Part shown: positions 11,087 to 23,125 of the stretch, in pieces
How the letters are laid out: every line of letters begins with the position of its first letter
How positions within the stretch are numbered: the stretch's first letter is position 1
Source: Silene conica
Taxonomy: Eukaryota; Streptophyta; Magnoliopsida; Caryophyllales; Caryophyllaceae
Length of the DNA: 64,000 nt
Reading direction: 5' to 3'
NCBI GenBank assembly: GCA_029255685.2
Contig: CM055318.2
Coordinates: 10,979,001-11,043,000, forward strand
Notes under the pieces: model-generated
Told to the model about the DNA's origin: nothing
The model's input: only the letters and a program-made list of their open reading frames with translations
The model's database searches: none
Translations under genes and position numbers: made by a program

Positions 11087-14000
11087 AAAGAACTCCTATT
11101 TTTTAACATTAATTAGTTTTGGTAACCTAGCCATGCAGTAACTCGTAGCAGTTTAACAGTAAAAAAATATTCACTTGGCTTCTGTAAATGCACGATTTTT
11201 GGATTTTTGTTTTGCTATAATTAATTTGTATTCGTTGCATTTGAATATAATATATCAGATCAAATGTTGACATATGATCCTGCTTCAATTACTCAATAAC
11301 TAATCTAAGCTAATTATTCTTCGACTTTCGCTAATAAATTTATATTCCGTTTGATATAACATCTGTTATCGCGGGTTTTATATCACCTCATGTTCTCGTG
11401 TCCGTCGTCAGATTGTTACATGAATATAACACGGGACACGGGTAGACATGATTATCAAACTTATATGCGATATTTACAACGAAATCCGAGTAACATACTT
11501 TAAATGAATCGAAATAACATTTCCAAACACTAATATAGTCCTGTGATAGCTAATACCCGTCTCAAAGAATAAAAAAGGGTAAACAAATAATTGAGACGGA
11601 AATAGTATACGTTGGGAGGAGGTCGTGCAGTAAGACATGTAAGTATTCAGGCAGTCAAGGTTGTGCAGTAATAAACATAGGAAGTGTTGAATTAATATTA
11701 CTCAAAAGAAGTAGCATGTGTGAAAAGTAAATTTTCATACAAGTAGGTAATAAATAGTGACAGTGTGGAGTAATTTTTGTCCTTGGGATCAGCAGAAGTG
11801 CAGAATTTAGTGTAGCATGTGAGCAATGTGTCATCAACATCAACTTCACCATCTCCTTATATTTTTGCATGCATCACACTCTTTTTTTCATCACACCCCT
11901 TAATCCATCAAGTCAGACCTGCTGTCATACTAAATTTGTTCTGTTGTCCTGTTTAAAACCGTCTTAATTTAAAACCATTCCTGACCTGGTTTTATTTCTA
12001 CTTAAAATTTAATTGAATGCGAGAGCCATATTAAGTTAAGCCGATTGTAACCTTTTAGGGTTATGGAAATGAATTAGAGTCCGAAACACCACATTTTTCC
12101 TGAAAAGTTCGCGATATTTATAGCATAATGATCGACAATTTTCTTTGTAAAACGGTCGGCTCAAATAGAAATGTATTTCTCGCCTCATCTCTTCTGTAAA
12201 CCGTCTTATATAAGCTTGACATAATCAAATATTCACAAGAGTCACCCTCTTGAGTTCGAAAGCACTTCAGTATTTATAATCCTATCCGACTTAAATCCAA
12301 ATCAAAACTTGAAGAGGAATAAAAAAAAGTAATAATTTCAAGTATTTGAAGCCAAATGAGAGGAGTAATAAAGAGATGAAAGTGATAGTGCGTATAAGAA
12401 AGGGCCAAAGAGTGAAAGTGGGAAGATTCGGGTAATTAATATTGGAAGCAAGAGAATTGACAGAATTATTGTCCTTGATTGATGCTATTATCTATGGTGG
12501 TCACTGGGTTTTGAATGCTGCTCCCTTCCATTTTCATTTGGTAAGACTTATTGGTTTGACTCTCATTCTTCAAACCTCGTTCCTTGTTCAAACACTGCAA
12601 ACCTATTTCACAGATTTTCATTGAAGACAGGAATTATGCGTTAAAAGCTGGAGACGCATAGCGCAAGTTACACTCCCTATAAATTGATCTATTTTCTTCC
12701 ATTTTCTCCCACTCACTTCAGTATAATAGATATATCCGTCACAAGCAAAACTCTTTAAACCTATTTATACCTCATGCCACATACTTTGTTTGGTAAACTA
12801 TAGGTAAAATTAGTAGATTTGTTATAAATAGTAGATTGACCAATTATACTAATTTTAAGTACGGTTCTTCTAACACGTGATCGATGGGCACGCATAATAC
12901 TTAATTAGGCATAGGTTAAACTTAAACATTATCCTTAATTAAGAGTTTCTTAAATATTTAATTATCTTTTATTTTTATCTCTTAAATATTCTTTCCTCCT
13001 AAAATTTTTCTCCTACGCTTTCAGTTTTTTTCTACCGAATATTTTTTTTTTTGGGTGACGAGTGAACCCGCAGCCGCTACCTTCGGTGCGCACTGGGTAA
13101 ACCCAATCAACGATGAATATAATCAATATTGATGAATTTATACAAACTTTATACTCTATAAATCAGTTTTTTTATCTACCCTAAATCAACGATGAGCAAT
13201 CTAATTAGTGTTAAGATGAGGAAAAAAGAGATGCCCAAGCACGAGAAGTTTAAATCCAATTTATTTATTTTTTATATAGATGAATATAATCAATCTAGAA
13301 ATGTTATTGTATTTGATGAATTTTCAATTTAATTTTTGTATCTTAAAAATTTATAATTAAGCTTAAAACAAATCTCCTTGTGAATTATCCGTCACGGGTA
13401 AGTACAATGCTTCTGTACAATGTTTCTGTACACCAGATGTAAGATTCTATTTGTGGCATATTTTTCTCCTTTTAAATCAAAAATTTATTTAACTACTCCA
13501 TATAAGTAAGAGATTTTATTATAACTACTCCTTTTAAATCAATATTGACCATTTTATTTATTGCTATTTTTTCACCTAAAACAAACCTTAAAACTTGAAA
13601 AATTAACATTTAATGAAATATTACATTTAAAGTCTCTAATATAATAAGTATACTACTGATGTATGTTCGTTTTCTAAAAATTCGGCTTGAAATTTTAAAA
13701 AATAAATAACTTATTATTATAGTTTAAATTTGAGTTAAAAAGGAGATGATATAACTAAATGTAATTAATTAATTATGTAATTGCAAAACAATCAAATCCT
13801 AAAGCATAATTTTTTTAGTTTAATATTAGTATTAGATTATTAGTTATTATATTCCAAAAAAGATTTTAATGTGACAAAAGGTATCATAATAGTAACAGAA
13901 ACTCTTGCTTCAGACAGAACAAAATAGGACGGAATAAATGTCACCATATTTTTAATACTGTAGAATGTAACCATTTAATAACAAAATGTTATAACTTGAA

Positions 14001-14443
14001 AATGATTAATTTTTACCCTAGAACTGATGGTAACATTTGATGAGAAATGGTAATAACTAATATTTTATTGTAAAATGGCTACATTTAGTCCGTTTTATTT
14101 CAGACGGAAAATTAGTCATAAGAATTTTCGTAATAATAATAAGAAGAAAATAATCAAGGGTTTCTTTCTAAATTAGAGATGATACTCTCAACAAATTTTG
14201 ATTGTCATATCAAAATAATAATAATCAAGGGTTTTTTTCCTAAAGAATGCAATTATTTTACAAAATGGGAATTCTATATCTAGCATATGATCACATACAT
14301 TGATCATACTGCAAATCATCCTACAATCTTGATTATATTTTTGTCAACCCTTAGTGGTTAGTATATATATTGAACATGTGAGCTTATTACCCTCTAAACT
14401 TTTTATCTCTTCTCTAACAAAAAGATTAAGATTAATCACAAAA
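11087..14443. other. AT-rich intergenic region
   Basis: No convincing gene. Fragments resembling transposon ends occur, for example a Stowaway-like 3' end (ttgagacggaaatagta) near 11590. A GC-richer patch at about 13060-13110 (gtgaacccgcagccgctacc) looks repeat-derived, but I cannot bound it. The small frames at 11655 and 12442 have no recognisable features. Confidence 0.45.
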
Positions 14444-14702
14444 ATGTCGAACACTTTTTCTGGTATGAAACGGTTTCACAACAATATTATCGCGAAAAAT
14501 CTTTTAATCATAATACTAAGCTTAGAGATTGTAATCAATAGCCAAGTATTCGTGTCGGGGTGGTCAATCGTACCGGCACGATACTGGGTGAACATACAAA
14601 ACGGACTAAGCAAGGACACTCTAGGTTTACAGTGTAAGCTGGTGTTGAAAGGAAAGGCTAAAGATCTCGGACAATATAATTTGCCTATAAATATGTACTT
14701 TC

Positions 14703-16505
14703 GAATTTTTTGGTGTATTGGGGTTATTTACCCAATTAATTGGATAATTAGTGTTGTGTTGAAACTATTTTGGGATCTAGTGTCCACGTGGCACTTTTCG
14801 TATTTTTTGCAGAATTGAGGGTAAGCCGCTAAGGACCTCAACGGCTTTACCTATTTAAATTTTTTTTTAACACAGCAACTTACAGAGGGTTTGGAAAATG
14901 ACGAAGAAACGGAGAAAAGGGAAAGCCGCTACACTTCTTAGCGGCTTTGCCCAAAAGTTAAAAAAAAATGAAGATTTGGTTAGTCGCTAAGAAGACCAGC
15001 GTCTTTGGCCAAGCATCACAAGGGAATATAGATGAAGGCATTTTCAGAATTTACAAACGGCCATATAACGCTTCCATAACCCCCTTTGTCGAGATACAAG
15101 GGAATCATAGACGAGAGACGAGAGTGGATGGATGTATGAGAGTTTGAATCTCGCTACCCTTGTGATTGTAAACTTGGCCGTGCTAATTACTGATAAGACG
15201 ATAAACGATAAACTTGGCGGCGGACATGACGATAAATGTAAAGTATTCAAGTCAGTAAACTAGAGAAAACTGGTAAACCAGGTACATTCATTTACAAACC
15301 AGAGTAGAGAAGTGCTTATTTGATCAACAATACAGCTCAAACGCTACTATTAAAGTATTAATCACCTAAACGGAACTACATAAGTCGAATTTAAAACAAA
15401 TGAAACTAAGATTATTCAGTCGACAGCAAACGAACCATATACAGCGGTTGAAGACGGTTCCCTGCAATCAGAGAAGAAGCTATATTAACACAGGACAACT
15501 AAAACAGTCACCTCACCAACGTTCCTCTCTGAAACCCGATTCTATATTTCCTCATTCATCAGATTTACGATGTCCAAGATCATTGTAAGTCGATACCACG
15601 TCTCCCATGCATACATCTCCACCAATTTTATTATCTGATCTGCACTAGTATTTTCTGCTTCAGTTTTATATACCATTGTCTCATCCTCCTTGAAGATGAT
15701 CTCGGATTCATTGTTGACTACACTCGCTTCCCTATCATTATGATTGATTTCATCACCAAGCAAACCATTCTTACACTTATTTCCCTCAACAGCAGCACCG
15801 TCTTCATAACTTCCCGTTGTTTCTTCGTGCAAAATTTCGTCATTATTATCTCTTTAGTCCCCGTCTCTAGGCACAAAGTCTACTACCTCATTCTCCCTGT
15901 TAAAAAGCAAGGGAACATTTATGATCCCCTCACTACAATTTTCAGAGTCATTCTCCACAACTTCCTCGTTAATATCTTCGACAACTCGATTCTTTCTCGT
16001 TACCCTTGTGATTGTACTGCTTTGTCTACCCATTTTGGCTCCATTCAAACCGGAAAAAAATATGTAGAATTCTCTAGTTGGAGTGGATGGATGTATGAGA
16101 GTTGATGGATTTGATTCTGGATATCATTTGGATGCTCCACATTGATGGGGTCTGACAAAGTGATCATTGGATAATAGGTGGGGAGTTTGATGCTTGGCCA
16201 AAGACGCTGGTATTATTGGCGGCTTACCAATCTTCATTTTTTTTTTTTAACTTTTGGGCAAAGCCGCTGAGAAGTGTAGCGGCTTTCCCTTTTTTCCGTT
16301 TTTTCGTCAACTTCCAAACCCCTGTAAGTTGCTGTGTTAAAAAAAAAAATTAAATAGGTAAAGCCGCTGAGGTCCTCAGCGGCTTACCCTCAATTCTGCA
16401 AAAAAAACGAAAAGTGCCACGTGGACACTAGATCCCAAAATAGTTTCAACACAACACTAATTACCCAATTAATTGGGTAAATAACCCCAATACACCAAAA
16501 AATTC
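14703..16505. mobile_element. Long-TIR Mutator-like element (MULE) inside the SPH gene
   Basis: The ends are inverted copies starting GAATTTTTTGGTGTATTGGG, and the inverted match runs for roughly 315 bp (about 14703-15018 against 16189-16505) with few differences. The flanking TGTACTTTC at 14694-14702 and 16506-16514 is a perfect 9-bp target duplication, the usual Mutator size. Each TIR contains palindromic words such as AAGCCGCTGAGGTCCTCAGC and a second 'AGCCGCTACACTTCTcAGCGGCT' arm pair, so the ends can fold on themselves. The interior has no recognisable MURA transposase, making the element non-autonomous. It carries a minus-strand open region, as Pack-MULEs do. Internal words at about 15118-15175 recur at about 15997-16110, showing internal duplication. 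Confidence 0.93.
15542..16048 (-). pseudogene. Possible captured coding fragment inside the MULE
   Basis: On the minus strand, 16048-15854 and 15832-15542 are open in one and the same frame and are parted by a single in-frame stop, with only about 20 bases between. The translation is acidic and hydrophilic (EDINEEVVENDSENCSEG, then EEILHEETTGSYEDGAAVEG-type text and a C-terminal YAWETWYRLTMILDIVNLM). I do not recognise the source gene. The long acidic frame inside a non-autonomous MULE fits gene-fragment capture, but it could be chance or a remnant of the element's own gene. Confidence 0.4.
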
Positions 16506-16747
16506 TGTACTTTCACACAACATTTAGGACTAAATTTTCATTCAAGCAAAGTCAATTACAATGTCACATTTCATGGCCGGGCCATTACGAGCTCGATTTC
16601 AATGCTTTTGAAGACAGTAGGGAATTTGTCGATGGTGGTTGTGGGGGACGTCATTGTACTTGGAAATTTGTTGAAGATGGGTCTTATTTGTATAATATTA
16701 AGAAGAAAAAGTTCATTAAGGCTGGGGATTGGAATACTACTTGGTAA

Positions 16748-17258
16748 TTGTCTTAAAAAGGTCAAGTTGTTTGGTGCTCAATGTAATATTTGGAATATAC
16801 CAAAATATAATATAATAATTCGGGCAAAAAAAAATATAATATAATAAAAGAAATTTTGATTTGAATAATTTTCAGCATGAAATTAGACAAAAAGCATCTA
16901 AAAAAATTTCTAGTATATTTCTATGATATTTATTTGAGGAGAAAATTAGAGTTAATAAGCATAGATGATAACTAATTAAAATTGCGGTATATCTTCACAA
17001 AAGGGTAATACAAATTCTTTGAGTGTTGCAAATGTTTGTGAATTGGCGTGCATATCATCCGGCAGCACTATTTGTTGCGATGTGTAATCGGATTCGAGTT
17101 GTGATTCGTATCCCTTTTTTGGAATTTGGAGGATTGGATTGTGACGAGTTTGAATGGCTTGTCTTGTTTGTTTTTATGGTTCTTTATGGAGTAATCGACA
17201 CTTGGTATATTTTCAAAATTGTACTGAACCAATTGTTATTTTTGACAAATGAGAAGTA
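16748..17258. other. Spacer after the SPH gene
   Basis: AT-rich, with a near-duplicate 'aatataatataataa' word pair at about 16803-16845. A small frame at 17023-17289 is hydrophobic, runs into the CACTA end and shows no family resemblance. No gene is called. Confidence 0.4.
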
Positions 17259-17510
17259 CACTACAAGAAAATTGTACATGGGCGACTGACCGACTGTAAA
17301 CAGTCGCTAACATCATATTGGCGACTGAAATTAGTCGCAGGCATTAATCGCCTTTTACAACTCGGGCCACTGATTCAGTCGCCAAATTTGACAACTGACC
17401 CATTAGTCGTTGAATGGGAGAATTCGAGACTGACGGGTAGTCGCCAATTTGGCGACTGAAGCACGTAGTAGTCGCCAATTGGCTATTGACTTCAGTAGCC
17501 AAAATGGGTT
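17259..17510 (+). mobile_element. CACTA transposon end fragment with GGCGACTGA subterminal repeats
   Basis: Begins CACTACAAGAAAATTG, a classic CACTA (En/Spm) terminus. It is followed by several direct and inverted copies of GGCGACTGA/TCAGTCGCC up to about 17505, the subterminal repeats that bind the element's own protein. No matching CTTGTAGTG end was found to the right, so this is a deleted or single-ended remnant. Its repeat word differs from that of the CACTA element at 19531, so it belongs to another family. Confidence 0.75.
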
Positions 17511-19530
17511 TGGGTGCAACTTTTGAACGGAATATTTAATTTGGGTGTAATTTATTAAAAAAATTCAGATGTGAGTAGCTTCAAAAAAGTAGATTATGGG
17601 TGGCTGTAAGCCTGAATTGATAATTTATTCTAAAAATAACAAGTACTCGTATGTAAGATAAATGTCCGATGCATTATGCACCCTTATTAAGCTCCTTTAT
17701 TATGCTAACTAGTCTTAAATCCGTGCAATTGTTATTTCAAATGTGGTTATTAACTTGTTGCCAAAGAATGTAAAAAATGATGATTCAATTATGATTAATA
17801 ATATTTTTAATTTGTATTATGATTTCAATTGCAATCACCGATTTGTTATAAATGATAGATATGGTAATATAAACAATACAATTTATATTCAAAAACATAC
17901 AACATGTGATCATAATAGATATAAAAAATGGAAAAAAAATATTATACAATCTTAAGTAAATGGTACTACAATTTCTCAAATATTTCTTTAAACTACATTA
18001 TTTGTTTTATTAGATATGTGCATATCATAGTCACAAATTAAAATTTCAAATCATTTACATGTGTCACCCTTAAAATAGCAAAACAGAATTTGATCATTTA
18101 TAAACATCGACATTGAAGATAAAATTAACCCCCGATTGGTTCATTTATTATTATCATTGTAAAACATAAAATTTCGAAGATTTTTTTTCGTCAACGTGAG
18201 AAGGAACTAAATATTGTCTTTTGTCAAACCTTGACATCTAATTAACACATCATCACATCGGATTTTTCATGGATTATTGTATTAAATCAGTAGAATGTTA
18301 CATCATATTCGGGTAAGTTGTAAGTGTAGGTTTGTTGTGGTAGGTAGTAAGATAAAAGTCTTACGATGGTAAATTCTTACTCAAGATGGTTACTTGTCTC
18401 AATTTTAAATTGGTCAAGTACTATGAATAAAAGAAAAGTTAAAAGACTTATGGACCGGAAACACAATGCAACCTTAACAAATGCTTGAATATAGACGTAG
18501 TTGTGAATATTTTTTTTTATTATGCATGACTTTGGATTCTAAGATGAAATTTTGTAATTTCAATTAACATAGTTGCTTCAGGTCCGAAGGCCGTCATGCA
18601 TGACTTGTAAGCTCGACGTAGTCCACTTTAAAAGAAAATATTGTATGCCTATTATAAAAAAAATTATTTATCATATGAAATTAATAAAAAATTGGCATCA
18701 TGAGTAGAACTAACGCATAACTGCTTTGCATAAATTTATCCAAATAGTCTTCTACAAAGTCATTTATAACTTACGTATCTAATTTGTAACAATATGATCT
18801 AGCACTTTAGATCACAATTCTACATGGTCTATCTCACTTCACATTCTCAATTTGTCTAAATATACACCACCATACAAATCTCACATTACATAAATACAAT
18901 CCTAAATTTCGGCTATCGCATCTATCTCACATTTTTGTCTCTCAATCCTTCGTATAAGACTTGTTATATTCATTGTCAATGATGGTTTTCCGTTGAACCA
19001 TTGAGATTCATTCATGGAGGGTAAAAAATAGGAATTAATTGATTACATACAATAATTGATAGTATTGTATATTTGTATATGCGAATGTTCCATTTACACA
19101 CTTTGTTTTTTTCTCACTTGTATTAATCTATGATTATTGTTTGCCTTTGTTTTAAAATTCTAATAACTTTTAATTTTTAATAAAAAATTCTTTTAAATGC
19201 AATTTTAACAATTTGTTATATTATTTTTATTTATTTTTTCAGAATTTTTTATGTGCGAGTTTTACCCACCACTTTTGAGTAATAATTAATTTATTGAAGA
19301 AGCTATCTACATAATATTTTTAAAAAAGAAAATTGGTATATTTTTTCGTTTGTCATTTTTCTCTTTTTTGGGTGTTTTAAGTCAATTCTTTTATATTAGT
19401 AGTTATTAGTTTAATATTTTTGTTGTGCTTCTAATTAGTAAGGTTATTGTTAAAAATATTGAAATATTGTTCTTCTATTAATAGTTTAACAATATCATAT
19501 AAGAATGTAATTTATATCAAACCAATTTAA
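17511..19530. other. AT-rich intergenic region
   Basis: No supported gene. A word at about 17705-17730 (aactagtcttaaatccgtgc) resembles a decayed minus-strand Helitron 3' end (CTAG next to a CCCGTGC hairpin arm), but its hairpin is lost. The rest is A/T-rich. Confidence 0.4.
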
Positions 19531-22500
19531 CACTACAAAAAAATACTGTATTTGCGACGGAAAATTTGCGACGGATAGTAAATCCGTCGCAAAAATGGAT
19601 TTGCGACGGATTTTGCGACGGACCTAAATTTCCCAGACCCGCGAAGTGAAAGTCAAATGGCGGGAAAGTTTGCGACGGATTATCCGTCGCAAATGTTGAC
19701 TTTTGCGACGAAAATTCTGTCGCAAACAGATTGACCAGACTTGACCAAAATCTGGTCCAGGTCAAACTTTGACCAGATTTGCGACGGAAATTCCGTCGCA
19801 AAAGTCAAAATTTGCGACGGAATTTCCGTCGCAAATCTGGTCAAAGTTTGACCTGGACGAGATTTGCGACGGAAATTCCGTCGCAAATTTCCGTCGCAAA
19901 GTTTATTTATACAGACCCCGCGGGTCTTCTTTTTTCCCCAAATCGATTTCAATTACTCCTAAAACCTAAGTGGCGATTTTTCGACGAATAGGTACAACCC
20001 ACCCCAACCCACCACCCCCGACGCCACCCCCCCCCCCCCACCCCAGCACCCCGTGACACCGCCGGCCAACCCGCCGGCCACCTCACCGGAGTATCCCTCC
20101 TCCTCCTTCCTTCCTTCCTCCTCCTTCCTCTCCTTCTCCTTTCTTCTCCCTGCCACCTCACCGCCGCCGCCACCACACCGCTGCCACCTTGCCGCCGCCA
20201 CTTACTTCTTCATTCTCCATTTCTCTTAATGTATGTATACTAACTTTCGTTATTTATGTACCGTCTTAATTAGTTATTTTTAGTCCGTCGCAAAATTCCG
20301 TCGCAAATTCCGTATTATTGTTTTTTATTGTTATTAAGAATAGTTAGTTTAGTTTAATTGTTATTTGATTAGTTTAGTTAGTATTATTAGGTGGTTAGTG
20401 ATATTAGGTTAGTAGCTAATTTTGTCCCAAATCCGTCGCATATTGTTGTTAAGATGTTTAGGACGATTGATTTTTGATATAAAATTTGCATTGTTGTTGA
20501 TTGTTAGTGTTGTTGATTTGTTTAGAATATTCTTGAATAGTACCCGTTCAATAATTACACATTAGGTGTAATTGTTGAATAGTCCCCGTTTTGGGACTGT
20601 CTTTGAATCTTTCATGCCATTTAGGTAGTAAACACTCTTATATTTTCTTGATTGTAATGAAACAAAAATTGGGCAACACTTCCTTATTGTTCTTCAAATA
20701 CACTTCCTGAGGGAGAACGATCGGGAGCTACTGATGAGGACGAGATTGTTCCTCCTGAGCCTCAGCCGCCTACACATCGAGTACCCCTCGATCCGACTGA
20801 TTACGATGGCGCCAAGTGGTAAGTATCTCATTTGTTTACGGATAATTGATTGTATATATATATATTGCTTATAATATGATTACTTGTTGACTAATTTATT
20901 TTCAAATTTAACACTTTTTCAGGTTCAGCGACAAAGAAGTTTCCGATCTCGTAACAGCGACCATTATTTGCAACTACAAGGAGTACGCGCCCAACTGGTC
21001 ACTTGCGTCGGATGCCATCAAGGACGAGTGGTGGAATTGGTTTGAGGTATTTATTAACTGTTACCTATTTCCGTTTTATTATTTATTACCTATTTATTGT
21101 TTCATATTTATTTAACTATATTTTTTTTTGAAACAGCAACATGTTACCTTTAACCCTCGTGATAGAGAAGCGGTTAAGTCGGCGTGGGCCAACATGATGA
21201 AAGACCGCCTCCGCAAAAGAATCCACTACGCCATGAAGAAAACTGCGGAGCAAAGGCCGTCTTGGATACCGGCCGATATTTTCGAACAACTTAAGGGTAG
21301 AAAGGGTGATCCAAACTTTCAAGACAAATCCGAGAAAAATAAAACCAACCGGATGTCAGGAAGTACCGAAAAAGGCAAGGCCTTAGGTACTCACATTATG
21401 GGTCGTAAAAACACCCTACAGATGATGGATGAAATGGTAATTTCTTAGTTTTTACTTCACTTTTTCTTGTCTTGAATAATTTTTAAACAATTTTCACCCT
21501 TTGACAATCTTGAGTGTTTTTTTTAACAAGTGCCGTTGGATTTAAATTGCAGGCTGGACAAGATGGGAGGGATGTACCATCCGCCTTGAAGTTGCTGGAG
21601 AAGACAAAAAAGCATGCCAAGAAGGGATGGCTATCAACGAAACCCAAAGCACTCTTTGTAAGTTAACATAAACTTTTGTTTATGTTTTAGTAATTTGGTT
21701 TACTAATTAATTAACGTATACTAATCACACTTTATTTTTGTTTTGTAGGAAAAAGTTTTTTCAAGAAAGTCAAAAATGATAAGTGAAGGGGTCCCGGAGC
21801 AAGATATCGACGACAACGAGATCTACTTCGAAGAACACGGCGGTTTCAACAAGAAAGGGTTGATACTCGGTATGGGAAATGCAGCCCCAGTTATTTACGA
21901 GCGTCGTCGTCACTCAAGTGCTGCGAACCCATCATCATACACCCCAGGTTTGTATTTTATAGTTTATTAAAAATTAAGACTAACCAATTATTTAACCGTT
22001 TACTAAATGAATATAATATTATGTTTGACTATTCATTGCAGGTATCGTCAGCAGAGTTTTTCGAGATAATGCTCAGCTAAGAGAACGTGATCTCGAGACA
22101 TCCCAAAGGCTGAAGGCAATTGAAGAGTACTTAAGTCAACGGGGGGAGTTCACTACTCAAAGCTGCAACCCGGGAGGCTTTTCTCAGCCGAGACGCGACT
22201 TCGATGATGATGGCGGCGACAATGCTAGGGCGGCCAGCCATTTCGCCACCCCACAACCCACCGACACGACCGTTAGATAAGTTTTATTAGGTTGTTTAGT
22301 TGGTGTACCGCGGATTATGTTTAGTTTTTAGTTGGATGATCATTTGTAAAACCTTCATTTTAGTTATGAAAAGACGTTTTAAAAACCTTGTCTCCGACAA
22401 GTTCTTTGTTGCTGGGTTGTTTTTGCTGAAATTGCAGGTTTGGAGAGCTTGCAAAAGGGAAAAATGAGCCATTTCATTGGAAATGGGGAGCTGGAAAAAG

Positions 22501-22983
22501 AGCTGAAACCGGAAAATCATACAGGAATTTGCGACGGAAATGTCTCAATTTGCGACGGAAGTCCGTCGCAAACCTTGACCAAAAGTCAAAGTTAGTCAAG
22601 ATTTGCGACGGAAATTCCGTCGCAAATGTTCCCTTTTGCGACGGAAAATCCGTCGCAAATCTTGACTGACTTTGACTTTTGGTCAAGGTCAGTCAAGATT
22701 TGCGACGGATTTTCCGTTGTAAAAGGGAACATTTGCGACGAAATTTCCGTCGCAAATCTTGACTTACTTTGACCAGATGGTCAAAGTCAATCCGTCGCAA
22801 ACCTCGGTCAATCCGTCGCAAACGTTTTGCGACGGAAAAATCCGTCCCAAAATAACTTTCTGCGACAAAAATAAGGGACAGACACAGTCCGTCGCAAATC
22901 CGTCGCAAATGATGATTTTGCGACGGATTTCACCCTTTTTGCGACGGACCGTTCCGTCGCAAATAGCGCATTGTTTTGTAGTG
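19531..22983 (+). mobile_element. CACTA (En/Spm) element, about 3.45 kb, with TTTGCGACGGA subterminal repeats
   Basis: The left end is CACTACAAAAAAATACTG; the right end, read inverted, is CACTACAAAACAATGCGC. Both subterminal zones (19553-19905 and 22528-22970) are packed with direct and inverted TTTGCGACGGA words, the hallmark of CACTA subterminal arrays. The flanking 3-mers are TAA (left) and GAA (right), so the target duplication is imperfect. Between the ends lie a C-rich stretch (about 19998-20200, with a long C run near 20028) and one spliced gene of the tnpA-like type. There is no room for, and no sign of, the large tnp2/TNPD transposase, so it probably depends on a partner element. Confidence 0.9.
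20661..22280 (+). CDS. tnpA-like plant transposon protein (Transposase_24/Ptta-En/Spm type) in the CACTA element
   Basis: Six exons keep one frame: an open stretch ending at 20818 (5' limit unclear, frame open from 20661), then 20923-21046, 21137-21436, 21553-21657, 21749-21947 and 22042-22280, about 370 residues. Key blocks are WFSDKEVSDLVTATI, NPRDREAVKSAWANMMKDRL, a GKALGTHIMGRKNTLQMMDEM stretch, KKHAKKGWLSTKPKALFEKV and a C-terminal RERDLETSQRLKAIEEYL coiled coil. This layout is typical of the small DNA-binding CACTA protein family annotated as Transposase_24. In En/Spm the equivalent TnpA binds subterminal repeats and helps excision. All six exons are open with good GT-AG sites. The initiator exon was not found: upstream in-frame sequence meets a stop at 20658, so the first exon or start is missing or non-obvious. 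Confidence 0.75.
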
Positions 22984-22998
22984 GAATCTGCATATATA

Positions 22999-23125
22999 CG
23001 TACAAAAACAATTAAATCATTCATTGAACATGGAGGACCCATTAAACTTTTACTTTGAAAAATTGACTTTCAATCACGGAGCGACACCTCAGCTCCGTGG
23101 TTGTTGCTTTTATAAAGAAGATTCA
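22999..23125. repeat. Hairpin-bearing dispersed repeat, copy 1
   Basis: About 120 bp sharing order and spacing with 54507-54625: 'aacatggaggaccca', a T/A tract, TTGAAAAATTGACTTTCAA, then a hairpin and GTGGTTGTTGCTTT. The hairpin arms are CACGGAGC (23075-23082) and GCTCCGTG (23092-23099). It lies just right of the CACTA end. The family is unknown to me. Confidence 0.6.

Larger units (their letters stand above)
14444..16747 (+). pseudogene. Plant self-incompatibility S1 (SPH) family gene split by a MULE
   Basis: The left part (14444-14702) starts with a signal-peptide-like hydrophobic stretch (KNLLIIILSLEIVINSQVFVSG), then the S1-family start WVNIQNGLSKDTLGLQCK and DLGQYNLPINMYF. The right part (16515-16747) continues in the same frame with the typical S1 core and tail: QCHISWPGHYELDFNAF, a CGGRHCTWKF block, DGSYLYNIKKKKF and a stop after WNTTW. 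S1/SPH proteins are small secreted cysteine proteins; the poppy member PrsS is the pistil self-incompatibility determinant, while most homologues have unknown roles. Between the halves sits a 1803-bp transposon with a 9-bp target duplication, so this allele cannot encode the normal protein unless the element is spliced or lost. Both halves are otherwise open, which suggests a recent insertion. The start at 14444 is preferred over 14354 because it directly precedes the signal peptide. Confidence 0.9.

Noticed and set aside
15044-15250. 68-codon minus-strand frame in the MULE
   Set aside because: Short, lies in sequence duplicated elsewhere in the element, and has no family resemblance.
17023-17289. 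88-codon hydrophobic frame
   Set aside because: Runs into the CACTA end, has no family resemblance and no neighbouring splice partners.
19949-20201. Gly/Arg-rich minus-strand frames
   Set aside because: They arise from the C-rich leader-like part of the CACTA element and its pyrimidine runs; no conserved features.
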